Position numbers and translations under genes: made by a program. A stretch of 64,000 nt of DNA from Flavobacterium sp. LC2016-01 (GTDB taxonomy: Bacteria > Bacteroidota > Bacteroidia > Flavobacteriales > Flavobacteriaceae): contig NZ_WMIC01000014.1 of the NCBI RefSeq assembly GCF_009711135.1, positions 1 to 64,000 on the forward strand, written 5' to 3'. Each line of letters begins with the position of its first letter. The stretch's first letter is position 1. The notes below the pieces were generated by a model. The model was not told the origin of the DNA. It ran no database searches and saw only the letters and a list, made by a program, of their open reading frames with translations. This document shows, piece after piece, positions 35,163 to 43,582 of the stretch.

Positions 35163-36647
35163 ATGATCAAAAAATTACTTTTCACTTTTTTAATAATCAG
35201 TTTTTCAAAACCTATTTTTGCGCAAAGTCCGAAGCGAGGTATCGCCTACGGTAATAATTCAATAGCCGATTTACAAGCTCTAAAACCAGGAATTTCATGG
35301 TGGTACAATTGGGGAAGAACTCCTGAAAATGACGTTAATGCCAATTACGCTTCTTTGGGCGTTGAATATGTTCCAATGGCTTGGGGAAAATTGAATGATA
35401 ACGAAGTACAAACTTTTATCAACAACATAAAACCCGGAGCAAAATACCTGCTAGCGTTCAACGAGCCAAATTTTAATGACGGCGCCCGCTTATCACCTCA
35501 AGAAGCCGTAAATGCCTGGGCAAATGTTCAAAAAATTGCTGCTGCAAAAAACTTAGAAATCGTCAGCGCATCGCCTGCATACAATGGTCCAAATAATTAT
35601 GGAGGATACAGCGATCCGACGAAATGGCACAATGAGTTTTTTCTATTATGTCCAAATTGCAAAGTGGATTACATTGCTTTTCATACTTATGACAATACCG
35701 CCGGTTCTGTTGTTGGAGTTACGGGAAATTTGAAAACATTTAACCGTCCAATCTGGGTAACTGAATTTGCAAACCGAGTTATTCAAAGCGAAGCCGATAA
35801 AATCAGTTTTATGAAAGCGGTTGTAAGCAGTTTTGAAAATGATCCAGATATTTATAGATATTCTTGGTTCACAGGCCGTGTTCCAGCAGATTGGACTGAT
35901 ATGCTTGAAGGACAATTATTAAGTCCGACAAGCGGGGTTTTAAAACCAATTGGGAAAGCATACATTGATGAAAGTTACACTTCTAAAAAAATGAACGTTC
36001 CTGGGAAAGTACCCGCAAATAAACATTATCGAAGAAGAGGAACGGGATTGCAAAACTCACAGGACACAGGCGGTGGAGAACACGTATCTTCTATACAAGT
36101 TGGTGACTGGAATGAATTTTTATTAAACGTTGCCGATGCAGGAACATACAACATAACATTTAGAGTTGCAGCGCCAGTTAATAATGGAAAATTTGATATT
36201 CTTGTAAACGAAGTTGTGGTAAAAACAGATGAAACTTTTCCAGTCACGGGAGATTGGCAGATTTTTACCAATAAAGATGTGAATGGCGTTTATTTGCCAA
36301 AAGGAGAAGTTTACATGAAAATTAAATTCAAATCTGACGGAATGAATTTTAATTTTATGAATTTTACTTTAGCAAATCTGGGAATTAATGATCCTATTGT
36401 CGAAAAAGATTCATTTACCATTTATCCGAATCCTGTAAAAAATCAGTCAACACTTCATATTAAATCGGCAAGCACTGAGCCTTTGACAATAACAGTTATT
36501 GATATGAAAGGAATTGTATGTTACAAATCAAAAGAGCATTTTACTAATGAAGATATTAAAATTGGAGACAAACTTGCATCGGGAGTTTATATAGTGAATG
36601 CTACTTACGGAAAAACTCAAAAAACAATCAAGATTATTAAAATCTAA
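35163..36647 (+). CDS. Secreted glycoside hydrolase (GH128-type) with carbohydrate-binding and T9SS sorting domains
   Basis: A 494-residue secreted enzyme. After a signal peptide (MIKKLLFTFLIISFSKPIFA) residues about 25-260 form an Asl1-type glycoside hydrolase catalytic domain, the GH128 group acting on beta-1,3-glucans. The candidate acid/base Glu101 lies in FNEPNFND and the candidate nucleophile Glu201 in WVTEFANR; WWYNWG and FHTYDN line the cleft. A beta-sandwich resembling a CBM6-like carbohydrate-binding module spans about 275-405. The last 75 residues are a type A sorting domain (TIYPNPVKNQ, then LASGVYIVN), so the protein should leave through the type IX secretion system. The exact substrate is inferred from the family. 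Confidence 0.9.
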   Translation: MIKKLLFTFLIISFSKPIFAQSPKRGIAYGNNSIADLQALKPGISWWYNWGRTPENDVNANYASLGVEYVPMAWGKLNDNEVQTFINNIKPGAKYLLAFNEPNFNDGARLSPQEAVNAWANVQKIAAAKNLEIVSASPAYNGPNNYGGYSDPTKWHNEFFLLCPNCKVDYIAFHTYDNTAGSVVGVTGNLKTFNRPIWVTEFANRVIQSEADKISFMKAVVSSFENDPDIYRYSWFTGRVPADWTDMLEGQLLSPTSGVLKPIGKAYIDESYTSKKMNVPGKVPANKHYRRRGTGLQNSQDTGGGEHVSSIQVGDWNEFLLNVADAGTYNITFRVAAPVNNGKFDILVNEVVVKTDETFPVTGDWQIFTNKDVNGVYLPKGEVYMKIKFKSDGMNFNFMNFTLANLGINDPIVEKDSFTIYPNPVKNQSTLHIKSASTEPLTITVIDMKGIVCYKSKEHFTNEDIKIGDKLASGVYIVNATYGKTQKTIKIIKI

Positions 36648-36663
36648 ATCGCACCAAAAAATG

Positions 36664-36700
36664 AAAAGCCTCTTCTGAATTTTCAAAAGAGGCTTTTTTT
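36664..36700. terminator. Bidirectional terminator between glycosidase and glmM
   Basis: AAAAGCCTCTT pairs with AAGAGGCTTTT around a TCTGAATTTTC-like loop, with T and A runs on the two sides, serving both convergent genes. Confidence 0.8.
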
Positions 36701-36717
36701 GTATTTAAATCGAACGA

Positions 36718-38106
36718 TTATAATCCTGCGATTACTTTTATTTCGTCAATAATTCTTAATGCTAATTTATCAGCAGATTCCTGTGTTGCAGATTCGGTAT
36801 AAATACGAATAATTGGTTCTGTATTTGATTTTCTTAAATGAACCCATTCTTCAGCAAAATCAATCTTCACACCGTCAATTGTCGAAATATCTTCTTTTTT
36901 ATATTTGTCAGTCATAGCAGCTAAAATCGCATCAACATCAATCTGAGGTGTTAATTCGATTTTGTTTTTGCTCATATAATATTCTGGATAAGAAGCTCTC
37001 AAAGCAGAAACCGACATTTTTTTATTTGCTAAATGTGTCAAAAACAAAGCTACACCTACCAAACTGTCTCTTCCGTAATGCAATTCAGGATAAATGATAC
37101 CGCCGTTTCCTTCTCCGCCAATAACAGCATTATTTTTTTTCATCAATTCTACTACATTCACCTCTCCTACTGCGCTTGCTTCATAATTTCCATTATGTCC
37201 ATTTGTTACATCGCGCAACGCACGTGATGATGACATATTCGAAACTGTATTTCCTGGCGTTTTGCTTAAAACATAATCGGCGCAGGCAACTAGTGTATAT
37301 TCTTCACCAAACATTTCACCGTCTTCGCTGATGAAAGCCAAACGATCAACATCTGGATCAACTACAACTCCTAAATGTGCTTTTTCTTTCACTACTAATT
37401 CAGAAATATCCGTTAGATGTTCTTTTAAAGGCTCAGGATTATGAGGAAAATGTCCGTTTGGTTCGCAGTATAGTTTCACTACTTCAACACCCATTTGTTC
37501 TAAAAGTTTCGGAATAATTATTCCTCCAGACGAATTTACTCCATCAACTACAACTTTAAATTTAGCCGCTTTTACCGCTTCGATATCAACTAAAGGCAAA
37601 TTTAAAACTTCGTCAATATGAATATCCATATAAGCGTCGTTTAGTGTGATTTCACCCAAACTGTCAACATCAGAAAAATCAAAAGCTTCAGCTTCAGCAA
37701 TTTCAAGAATTTTGGCACCATCAGCACCGCTTAAAAATTCCCCTTTTTCATTTAATAATTTTAACGCATTCCATTGTTTCGGATTATGAGAAGCCGTAAG
37801 GATAATTCCTCCATCGGCTTTTTCTAAAGGAACAGCAACTTCAACCGTTGGTGTTGTTGAAAGTCCAAGATCAATAACATCAATCCCTAAACCAATTAAA
37901 GTGTTCACAACCAAATTGTGAATCATTGGCCCAGAAATTCTGGCATCGCGTCCAATTACAACCGTCAATTTTTCTTTTGAAGTATTATTTTTTAGAAAGG
38001 TTCCGTATGCCGAGGCAAATTTTACTGCATCAACGGGAGTCAGGTTATCACCTACTTTCCCGCCAATTGTTCCGCGAATTCCGGATATTGATTTTATTAA
38101 AGTCAT
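36718..38106 (-). CDS. glmM: Phosphoglucosamine mutase-type phosphohexomutase
   Basis: A 462-residue phosphohexomutase that makes glucosamine-1-phosphate for UDP-GlcNAc and so for peptidoglycan and LPS. The phosphoserine loop TASHNPKQW has Ser106, the metal-binding loop is DPDVDRLAF, the sugar-binding loop GEGNGGIIYPE and the phosphate-binding loop RKSNTEPIIRIY. GlmM and phosphomannomutase/phosphoglucomutase assignments can be hard to separate; the GEGNGG sugar loop and Bacteroidetes pattern favour GlmM. Cytoplasmic. An inverted repeat lies just upstream of its start. Confidence 0.9.
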   Translation of the reverse strand: MTLIKSISGIRGTIGGKVGDNLTPVDAVKFASAYGTFLKNNTSKEKLTVVIGRDARISGPMIHNLVVNTLIGLGIDVIDLGLSTTPTVEVAVPLEKADGGIILTASHNPKQWNALKLLNEKGEFLSGADGAKILEIAEAEAFDFSDVDSLGEITLNDAYMDIHIDEVLNLPLVDIEAVKAAKFKVVVDGVNSSGGIIIPKLLEQMGVEVVKLYCEPNGHFPHNPEPLKEHLTDISELVVKEKAHLGVVVDPDVDRLAFISEDGEMFGEEYTLVACADYVLSKTPGNTVSNMSSSRALRDVTNGHNGNYEASAVGEVNVVELMKKNNAVIGGEGNGGIIYPELHYGRDSLVGVALFLTHLANKKMSVSALRASYPEYYMSKNKIELTPQIDVDAILAAMTDKYKKEDISTIDGVKIDFAEEWVHLRKSNTEPIIRIYTESATQESADKLALRIIDEIKVIAGL

Positions 38107-38150
38107 TTTAATGAGTTAAGGTTATTTTTATTACAAATATAGAAAGTTCC

Positions 38151-38288
38151 TAAGGTTCTAAGTTGCTAAGACACTAAGATTTTTAAATTATCGTTAAACT
38201 TCGGACCTAGAAAGCTTAATTTTATAACAAAACCAATTAAAAAAGTTTTTATACATTTACTAAATTACTTAGCAGCTTAGAACCTTAG
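38151..38288. repeat. Inverted repeat pair of a CTAAGGTTCTAAG family
   Basis: The left arm CTAAGGTTCTAAGTTGCTAAG (38151-38171, first 20 bases quoted in part here) and right arm (38268-38288) are reverse complements at 20 of 21 positions. They fill the divergent gap between glmM and the AcpH-like gene. The right arm ends 14 bases before the ATG at 38302, so it is in the leader. I recognise the motif as a common intergenic repeat of flavobacteria. Confidence 0.65.
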
Positions 38289-38301
38289 CATCTTTAAAAA
38301 A

Positions 38302-38886
38302 ATGAATTTTCTTGCCCACATATATCTTTCAGGTGATAATGATTTAATCAAGATTGGCAATTTTATGGCCGATGGCATTCGCGGAAAACAATTTGAACAT
38401 TTTCCAGAAGATGTTCAAAAAGGAATTCTTTTGCACAGATTTATAGATACTTATACTGATTCGCACGATATTTTTAGACAAAGCACCAAGCGCCTGCATG
38501 AAAAATATCATCATTACGCCGGTGTAATTGTTGATATTGTGTATGATCATTTTTTAGCCAAAAACTGGACAAAATATTCCGATGAAAATCTGGAAAATTT
38601 CATAGACCGATTTTATAAATCATTAGACGAAAATTATTCCATTCTAACGGAGAAAACACAAGGATTAATGCCGTATATGATTGAAAGAAACTGGCTTTTA
38701 AGCTATAGAACCGTTGAAGGAATTCATCAGATTCTGACCCAAATGGACCGAAGATCCAGAAACCTTTCTAAAATGCAGTTTGCAAGCGAAGAATTAAAAG
38801 AATTTTATGCCGAATTTGAGCAGGAATTCACTGTTTTTTTCGAAGATCTCAGACTTCACGCCAACCAAAAACTACTATCATTATAA
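38302..38886 (+). CDS. Acyl carrier protein phosphodiesterase-like protein
   Basis: A 194-residue protein of the AcpH family, which removes the phosphopantetheine arm from acyl carrier protein. It opens MNFLAHIYLSGD and shows GNFMADGIRGKQ, the metal-site region HRFIDTYTDSH and VDIVYDHFLAKNW, matching the family along its whole length. Cytoplasmic. The physiological need for the reaction is unclear even in E. coli. The gamma-glutamyltransferase gene begins 29 bases downstream on the same strand. Confidence 0.88.
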   Translation: MNFLAHIYLSGDNDLIKIGNFMADGIRGKQFEHFPEDVQKGILLHRFIDTYTDSHDIFRQSTKRLHEKYHHYAGVIVDIVYDHFLAKNWTKYSDENLENFIDRFYKSLDENYSILTEKTQGLMPYMIERNWLLSYRTVEGIHQILTQMDRRSRNLSKMQFASEELKEFYAEFEQEFTVFFEDLRLHANQKLLSL

Positions 38887-38915
38887 AATCAAACCGCTTT
38901 AAAATATATCACTTT

Positions 38916-40598
38916 ATGAAAAAAATTTCGCTTTTATTCCTTCTTGTTTCTATTTACGGTTTTAGTCAGCAAGCTGTGCGTCCAACGGGTTTTACGGCTT
39001 CAAAAGCAATGGTTGTTTCAGCTCGGGAAGAAGCTTCCAAAATTGGTGTTGAAATAATGAAGAAAGGCGGTAACGCATTTGACGCAATGGTTGCTACCGA
39101 ACTGGCTTTGGCAGTCGCTTATCCGTATGCAGGAAATCTTGGCGGAGGCGGATTTATGGTTTACCGAAAAGCAAATGGTGAAGTTGGAAGTCTTGATTAC
39201 AGAGAAAAAGCACCACTGGCTGCAACAAAAAATATGTTTTTGGATAAAGACGGAAATGTCATAAAAGGAAAAAGTACTGAAACGGCTCTGGCAATTGGAG
39301 TTCCAGGAACCATTGCCGGTGTTTTTGCCGTTCATAAAAAATTAGGTTCATTGCCAATGTCTGAAATTTTAAAACCTGTAATTGCACTTGCTGAAAAAGG
39401 TGTTATTGTAACTTTAAAACAACAGAAACAATTGGAATCCTATCACGATGCCATCGTAAAAGTGAATGGGCCAAATACGCTTATGGCTAAAAACTTTAAA
39501 GAAAGAGATACTATAAAATATCCGGCGCTTGCCAATACTTTGAAGCGAATTTTAAAAAATGGAAAAGACGAGTTTTATAAAGGCAAAACGGCGCAAATTC
39601 TAGTTGATTATTTAAAGAAAAAAGGAAGCATTATTACACTGAAAGATTTGGCGCTTTATGAAGCAAAATGGAGAAAACCGCTCCAGTTTGATTACAAAGA
39701 TTTAAAAATCACATCGATGGCGCCTCCAAGCAGCGGCGGAATTTGTCTGGCTCAGATTATGAAAATGATTTCTCCATTTTATCTTTCAAAAATGGGACAT
39801 AATTCAGAACAATCAATACAAGTTATTGTGGAAGCAGAAAGAAGAGCTTATGCCGACAGAAGCCAGTTTCTGGGAGATCCAGATTTTGTAAAAATTCCAA
39901 TTAACGGACTTTTGGCTGACGATTATCTAAAAGAGCGAATGTCAAATTTTGATTCAGAAAAAGCGACTTTATCATCAGATATTAAAGAAGGAAAAGTGAC
40001 TTATAATGAAAGTACAGAAACAACCCATTATTCTATTGTAGATCAATTTGGGAATGCTGTTTCGGCTACAACGACTATCAATGACGGATTTGGATCAAAA
40101 TATTATTGTGATGAACTGGGCTTTTTCTTAAACAATGAAATGGATGATTTTAGTGCAAAACCGGGATCTCCAAATATGTTTGGACTTGTAGGAAATGAAG
40201 CCAACAGTATTGTACCACAAAAAAGAATGCTGAGTTCTATGACGCCAACAATTGTAGAAAAAAACGGGAAACTTTTTATGGTTGTTGGTTCACCAGGTGG
40301 ATCAACCATTATTACCTCTGTACTGCAGACAATTTTAAACGTTTACGAATATAATTTAAGCATGCAGGAAGCCGTAAATGCGCCACGTTTTCATCATCAA
40401 TGGCTGCCTGATTTAATTACTTTCGAACCTAAAACTTTCAGTGATAAAACATTAGAAAACTTAAGAGCAAAAGGTTATTTAATTAATGAAAAAACAACGC
40501 CGGTAATTGGCAAAGTGGATGCTATTTTGGTTCTGCCGGATAATACGCTTGAAGGCGGTGCTGATTTCCGTGGTGACGACAAGGCAGCGGGATTTTAA
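38916..40598 (+). CDS. ggt: Gamma-glutamyltransferase
   Basis: A 560-residue exported Ntn-hydrolase that hydrolyses or transfers the gamma-glutamyl group of glutathione. It has a signal peptide (MKKISLLFLLVSIYGFSQ). Autocleavage should occur before Thr369 in TTHYSIVD, giving a large subunit of about 350 and a small one of about 190 residues. The substrate-binding region appears as GNLGGGGFMVYR near residue 68, and the small subunit shows PQKRMLSSMTPTI and VGSPGG. All catalytic elements are intact. Periplasmic location is expected. It lies 29 bases after the AcpH-like gene. Confidence 0.94.
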   Translation: MKKISLLFLLVSIYGFSQQAVRPTGFTASKAMVVSAREEASKIGVEIMKKGGNAFDAMVATELALAVAYPYAGNLGGGGFMVYRKANGEVGSLDYREKAPLAATKNMFLDKDGNVIKGKSTETALAIGVPGTIAGVFAVHKKLGSLPMSEILKPVIALAEKGVIVTLKQQKQLESYHDAIVKVNGPNTLMAKNFKERDTIKYPALANTLKRILKNGKDEFYKGKTAQILVDYLKKKGSIITLKDLALYEAKWRKPLQFDYKDLKITSMAPPSSGGICLAQIMKMISPFYLSKMGHNSEQSIQVIVEAERRAYADRSQFLGDPDFVKIPINGLLADDYLKERMSNFDSEKATLSSDIKEGKVTYNESTETTHYSIVDQFGNAVSATTTINDGFGSKYYCDELGFFLNNEMDDFSAKPGSPNMFGLVGNEANSIVPQKRMLSSMTPTIVEKNGKLFMVVGSPGGSTIITSVLQTILNVYEYNLSMQEAVNAPRFHHQWLPDLITFEPKTFSDKTLENLRAKGYLINEKTTPVIGKVDAILVLPDNTLEGGADFRGDDKAAGF

Positions 40599-40679
40599 AA
40601 AAGATTTGCATCAAAAAAAGATGCAAAATTGGATGTTTAGGCCTAAATTTGCATTTCTCCTGAACTTTGTAAAAAAATT

Positions 40680-42464
40680 ATGATAAAACGACTTTTTCGA
40701 AAATTAGAAACGATTATTGCCTTAGCTCAATCATTATTGACGCCAAAGCAGTTTATTTTTTTATCGAGCATATTAGTCGGTATTTCATGCGCATTTGCGG
40801 TAATTATTTTAAAAACTTTTGCGCACAGCGTTTTTTCTTTTGCAACTTATATCAGCGGGATTTTAAAGCTAGGCTTCATTAATAGTATTTTGCCAATAAT
40901 AGGGATTTTATTGACTGTCTTTGTTGTCAAAAAGGTTTTAAACGGAACGATCCAAAAAGGAACTTCACAAATTTTATATGCCGTTGCAAAAAAAGCAAGT
41001 ATAATTCCGAAAAAACAAATGTATGCGCAAATTGTAACAAGCTCTTTAACTGTAGGTTTAGGAGGTTCTGCCGGATTAGAAAGTCCGATTGTTGTTACCG
41101 GAGCTGCTTTTGGTTCTAATTATGCTCAAAATTATAAGTTAGCTTATAAAGACCGAACTTTACTAATTGGATGCGGTGTTGCAGCCGGAATTGCAGCTGC
41201 TTTTAATGCCCCAATCGCGGGAGTTCTTTTTGCTATCGAAGTTTTACTGGTTGATGTAAGTATTTCTGCTTTTACACCCATTATGATTTCTGCCGCAACG
41301 GGCGCATTGGTTTCAGCAATTGTTTTAGACGAAAGCATTCTTTTGTCTTTTAAAAAACAAGAAACATTCAATTATCACAACATTCCTTTTTATGTCGTTT
41401 TGGGAGTTTTGACAGGCTTTATGGCGATTTATTACTCGCGTAACTTTCAGCGTGTCGAACATTATTTTGGCAAAATGGAAATTGGACCCTACAAAAAAGC
41501 TTTGATAGGTTCGTCGCTTTTGGCATTATTGATTTTTATTTTTCCAACTTTATTTGGTGAAGGATATGAAAGTATTAAAACTTTATCTGAAAGTGACCCT
41601 GGACAATTATTAGACAACACATTGTTCACCAGCTTTAGAAATAACCAATGGATTTTACTCTTATTTGTTGGATGTACAATGATGGTAAAAGTTTTTGCCT
41701 CTGGACTTACAATTGGCAGCGGAGGTAACGGAGGAAATTTTGCTCCATCTCTATTTTTAGGTTCTTATTTAGGCTATTTTTTCTCCAAATTTATAAGTTT
41801 AACCGGTTTATCAAATTTGCCAATCAGCAATTTTACAATGGTAGGAATGGCCGGAATTTTGAGCGGATTGTTTCATGCTCCTCTAACGGCAATTTTCTTA
41901 ATAGCAGAAATTACAGGAGGTTACGGCTTAATGATTCCGTTGATGATTGTTTCTTCTATCAGTTTTGCTATTTCAAAACGATTTGAAAAATATTCGCTTG
42001 ACGTAAAAAATCTGGCAAAAAAAGGTCATGCATTTACAAGCAACAAAGATTCAAATATCCTATCAACCTTAGATATTGATACTATTATTCAATGCGATTA
42101 TTTAACTGTTCATCCCGATGAAAATTTGAGCAAATTGGTTGATCTAATTTCGCATTCTAACCAAGTTGTTTTTGCCGTTGTCAATAACGAAAAAGAACTG
42201 GTTGGTGTTGTGCATTTTAACGATATTCGGGAAATTATTTTTAATGCCTATCGCGTAAAATACACCCAAATAAAAGATGTTATGAAAACTCCAGCTGCAA
42301 CCATTTCATCTTATGACAGCATGGAAATTGTAATGAAAAAATTCGAACTTTCTAAATCAGCATTTCTTCCTGTTTTGCGAAATGACAAATATTATGGCTT
42401 CATTTCGAAATCTATTGCACTTGAAGCTTATCGAATGAAACTTCGTTCGATGACAATTGAATAG
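40680..42464 (+). CDS. ClC-family chloride channel/antiporter with CBS domains
   Basis: A 594-residue membrane protein. The first 440 residues make the ClC core of about ten to twelve helices, with the selectivity-filter region GGSAGLESP containing the gating Glu134 and the second filter GSGGNGGNFAPSLFLG. The C-terminal 140 residues hold two CBS motifs (HPDENLSKLVDLISHSNQ, and SYDSMEIVMKKFELSKSAF), which usually bind adenosine nucleotides. Whether it works as channel or H+/Cl- antiporter cannot be settled from this sequence alone. A dyad follows the stop codon and overlaps the next promoter. Confidence 0.92.
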   Translation: MIKRLFRKLETIIALAQSLLTPKQFIFLSSILVGISCAFAVIILKTFAHSVFSFATYISGILKLGFINSILPIIGILLTVFVVKKVLNGTIQKGTSQILYAVAKKASIIPKKQMYAQIVTSSLTVGLGGSAGLESPIVVTGAAFGSNYAQNYKLAYKDRTLLIGCGVAAGIAAAFNAPIAGVLFAIEVLLVDVSISAFTPIMISAATGALVSAIVLDESILLSFKKQETFNYHNIPFYVVLGVLTGFMAIYYSRNFQRVEHYFGKMEIGPYKKALIGSSLLALLIFIFPTLFGEGYESIKTLSESDPGQLLDNTLFTSFRNNQWILLLFVGCTMMVKVFASGLTIGSGGNGGNFAPSLFLGSYLGYFFSKFISLTGLSNLPISNFTMVGMAGILSGLFHAPLTAIFLIAEITGGYGLMIPLMIVSSISFAISKRFEKYSLDVKNLAKKGHAFTSNKDSNILSTLDIDTIIQCDYLTVHPDENLSKLVDLISHSNQVVFAVVNNEKELVGVVHFNDIREIIFNAYRVKYTQIKDVMKTPAATISSYDSMEIVMKKFELSKSAFLPVLRNDKYYGFISKSIALEAYRMKLRSMTIE

Positions 42465-42466
42465 TT

Positions 42467-42508
42467 TTAATATCGGATAAGTTAAAAATTTGTTTTATCC
42501 GATATTAA
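42467..42508. promoter_or_regulatory. Perfect 14-bp dyad overlapping the fic promoter
   Basis: TTAATATCGGATAA (42467-42480) and TTATCCGATATTAA (42495-42508) are perfect reverse complements with a 14-base loop. The -33 box of the fic promoter lies in the loop and the right arm in its spacer. There is no T run after it, so an operator is as likely as a terminator for the ClC gene. Confidence 0.5.
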
Positions 42509-42520
42509 GAAATACTTTTG
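42489..42520 (+). promoter_or_regulatory. Consensus promoter of the fic gene, nearly leaderless
   Basis: TTTG (42489-42492), a 20-base spacer and TACTTTTG (42513-42520) match the Bacteroidetes promoter exactly. The box ends seven bases before the ATG at 42528, so the message would have almost no leader. Confidence 0.7.
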
Positions 42521-42527
42521 TAGGAAT

Positions 42528-43481
42528 ATGTGGAATATAAACCTAACATACAGAGAAGAATTTCAATCAACTTTTGACCGATTGTACCAAAAAAGGCTTG
42601 ATCTGCAAAACAGCAGACCATTGCCTAATATCGCTTTGCATAAAATTCGCGAAAGCTTATCTTTAGAATGGACTTATAATTCTAACAGTATTGAAGGAAA
42701 TACAATGAGTCTTCGCGAAACTCAAATGGTTATTCAGGAAGGAATTACCATAAAAGGAAAATCACTTCGGGAACATTTTGAAACGCACAATCACGATAAA
42801 GCTATTGATTACTTATATTCGATCGTTGATGATAATTATAAACTTCGAAGCATTGATATTCTTTCGCTTCATGGTTTGGTTTTACGTTCTATAGAAGATG
42901 ATTTTGCAGGTCGTTTACGAAACGGAGGTGTTCGAATTTCAGGAGCTAATTTTATGCCTCCAAATGCCAATAAAGTTTCAGATTACCTAGATGAATTGAT
43001 AGAATTTATCAATACAAATCCGTTAGGGTTAAATGATATTGAATTGGCCACTATTTACCATCATAAACTTGTTTGGATACATCCTTTTTTTGATGGAAAT
43101 GGCCGAACAGTTCGTTTAAGCATGAATTTATTATTGATGCGTTGTGCTTTTCCACCTGCTATTATTTTAAAAAATGATCGCAAAAAATATTATGAAGCGC
43201 TTAATCAGGCTAATAATGGCAATTATCAAAAACTAACACTTTTGATATGCCAGGCTTTAGAACGCACTCTTAATATTTATTTGAGTGCAATGCCGGGAAG
43301 TACTTATGATTATCAATCGATACAAAACATTGTAAGTGAACCTGATAGTCCTTACGGTCAAGAATACGTAAGTTTACTGGCCAGAACAGGAAAAATTGAT
43401 GCTTATAAAGAAGGCCGAAATTGGTACACAACCAAAGAAGCCATCGAAGAATATATGGCAACCAGAAAACGAAAACGCTAA
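42528..43481 (+). CDS. Fic-family AMP-transferase-like protein
   Basis: A 317-residue Fic protein. The catalytic loop HPFFDGNGRTVR (residues 185-196) is complete, so transfer of AMP or another nucleotide to a target hydroxyl is expected. An inhibitory helix motif, SIEGN at 54-58, lies N-terminal, placing it in the class with a built-in antitoxin helix, and no separate antitoxin gene is next to it. The last 60 residues (GQEYVSLLARTGKIDAYKEGRNW) resemble an excisionase/MerR-like DNA-binding wing, so it may bind DNA or its own promoter. The target is unknown. Its start is fixed by the promoter just ahead. Confidence 0.9.
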   Translation: MWNINLTYREEFQSTFDRLYQKRLDLQNSRPLPNIALHKIRESLSLEWTYNSNSIEGNTMSLRETQMVIQEGITIKGKSLREHFETHNHDKAIDYLYSIVDDNYKLRSIDILSLHGLVLRSIEDDFAGRLRNGGVRISGANFMPPNANKVSDYLDELIEFINTNPLGLNDIELATIYHHKLVWIHPFFDGNGRTVRLSMNLLLMRCAFPPAIILKNDRKKYYEALNQANNGNYQKLTLLICQALERTLNIYLSAMPGSTYDYQSIQNIVSEPDSPYGQEYVSLLARTGKIDAYKEGRNWYTTKEAIEEYMATRKRKR

Positions 43482-43500
43482 CTTGAGTTAGCGTTTTTTT
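43473..43500 (+). terminator. Terminator overlapping the fic stop codon
   Basis: AAACGCTAACTT pairs with GAGTTAGCGTTT and is followed by a T run. The stop codon at 43479-43481 lies inside the left arm. Confidence 0.75.
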
Positions 43501-43558
43501 GTTACTAATTGTAACATAAACTTTTGCTATCGAGCACAAAAAGAACAAATCAAAGTGG

Positions 43559-43566
43559 TAACTTTG
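43559..43566 (+). promoter_or_regulatory. -7 box of the uvrA gene
   Basis: TAACTTTG is an exact TAnnTTTG, 17 bases before the ATG at 43583. It places the transcription start near 43572, which argues against the in-frame TTG at 43571 as a start. No -33 element is clear. Confidence 0.45.
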
Positions 43567-43582
43567 CGTTTTGCTCAAAATT

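Noticed and set aside
43571..43582. TTG start giving UvrA four extra residues
   Set aside because: The -7 box at 43559-43566 would place the transcription start at about this position, and the ATG at 43583 gives the normal N-terminus.
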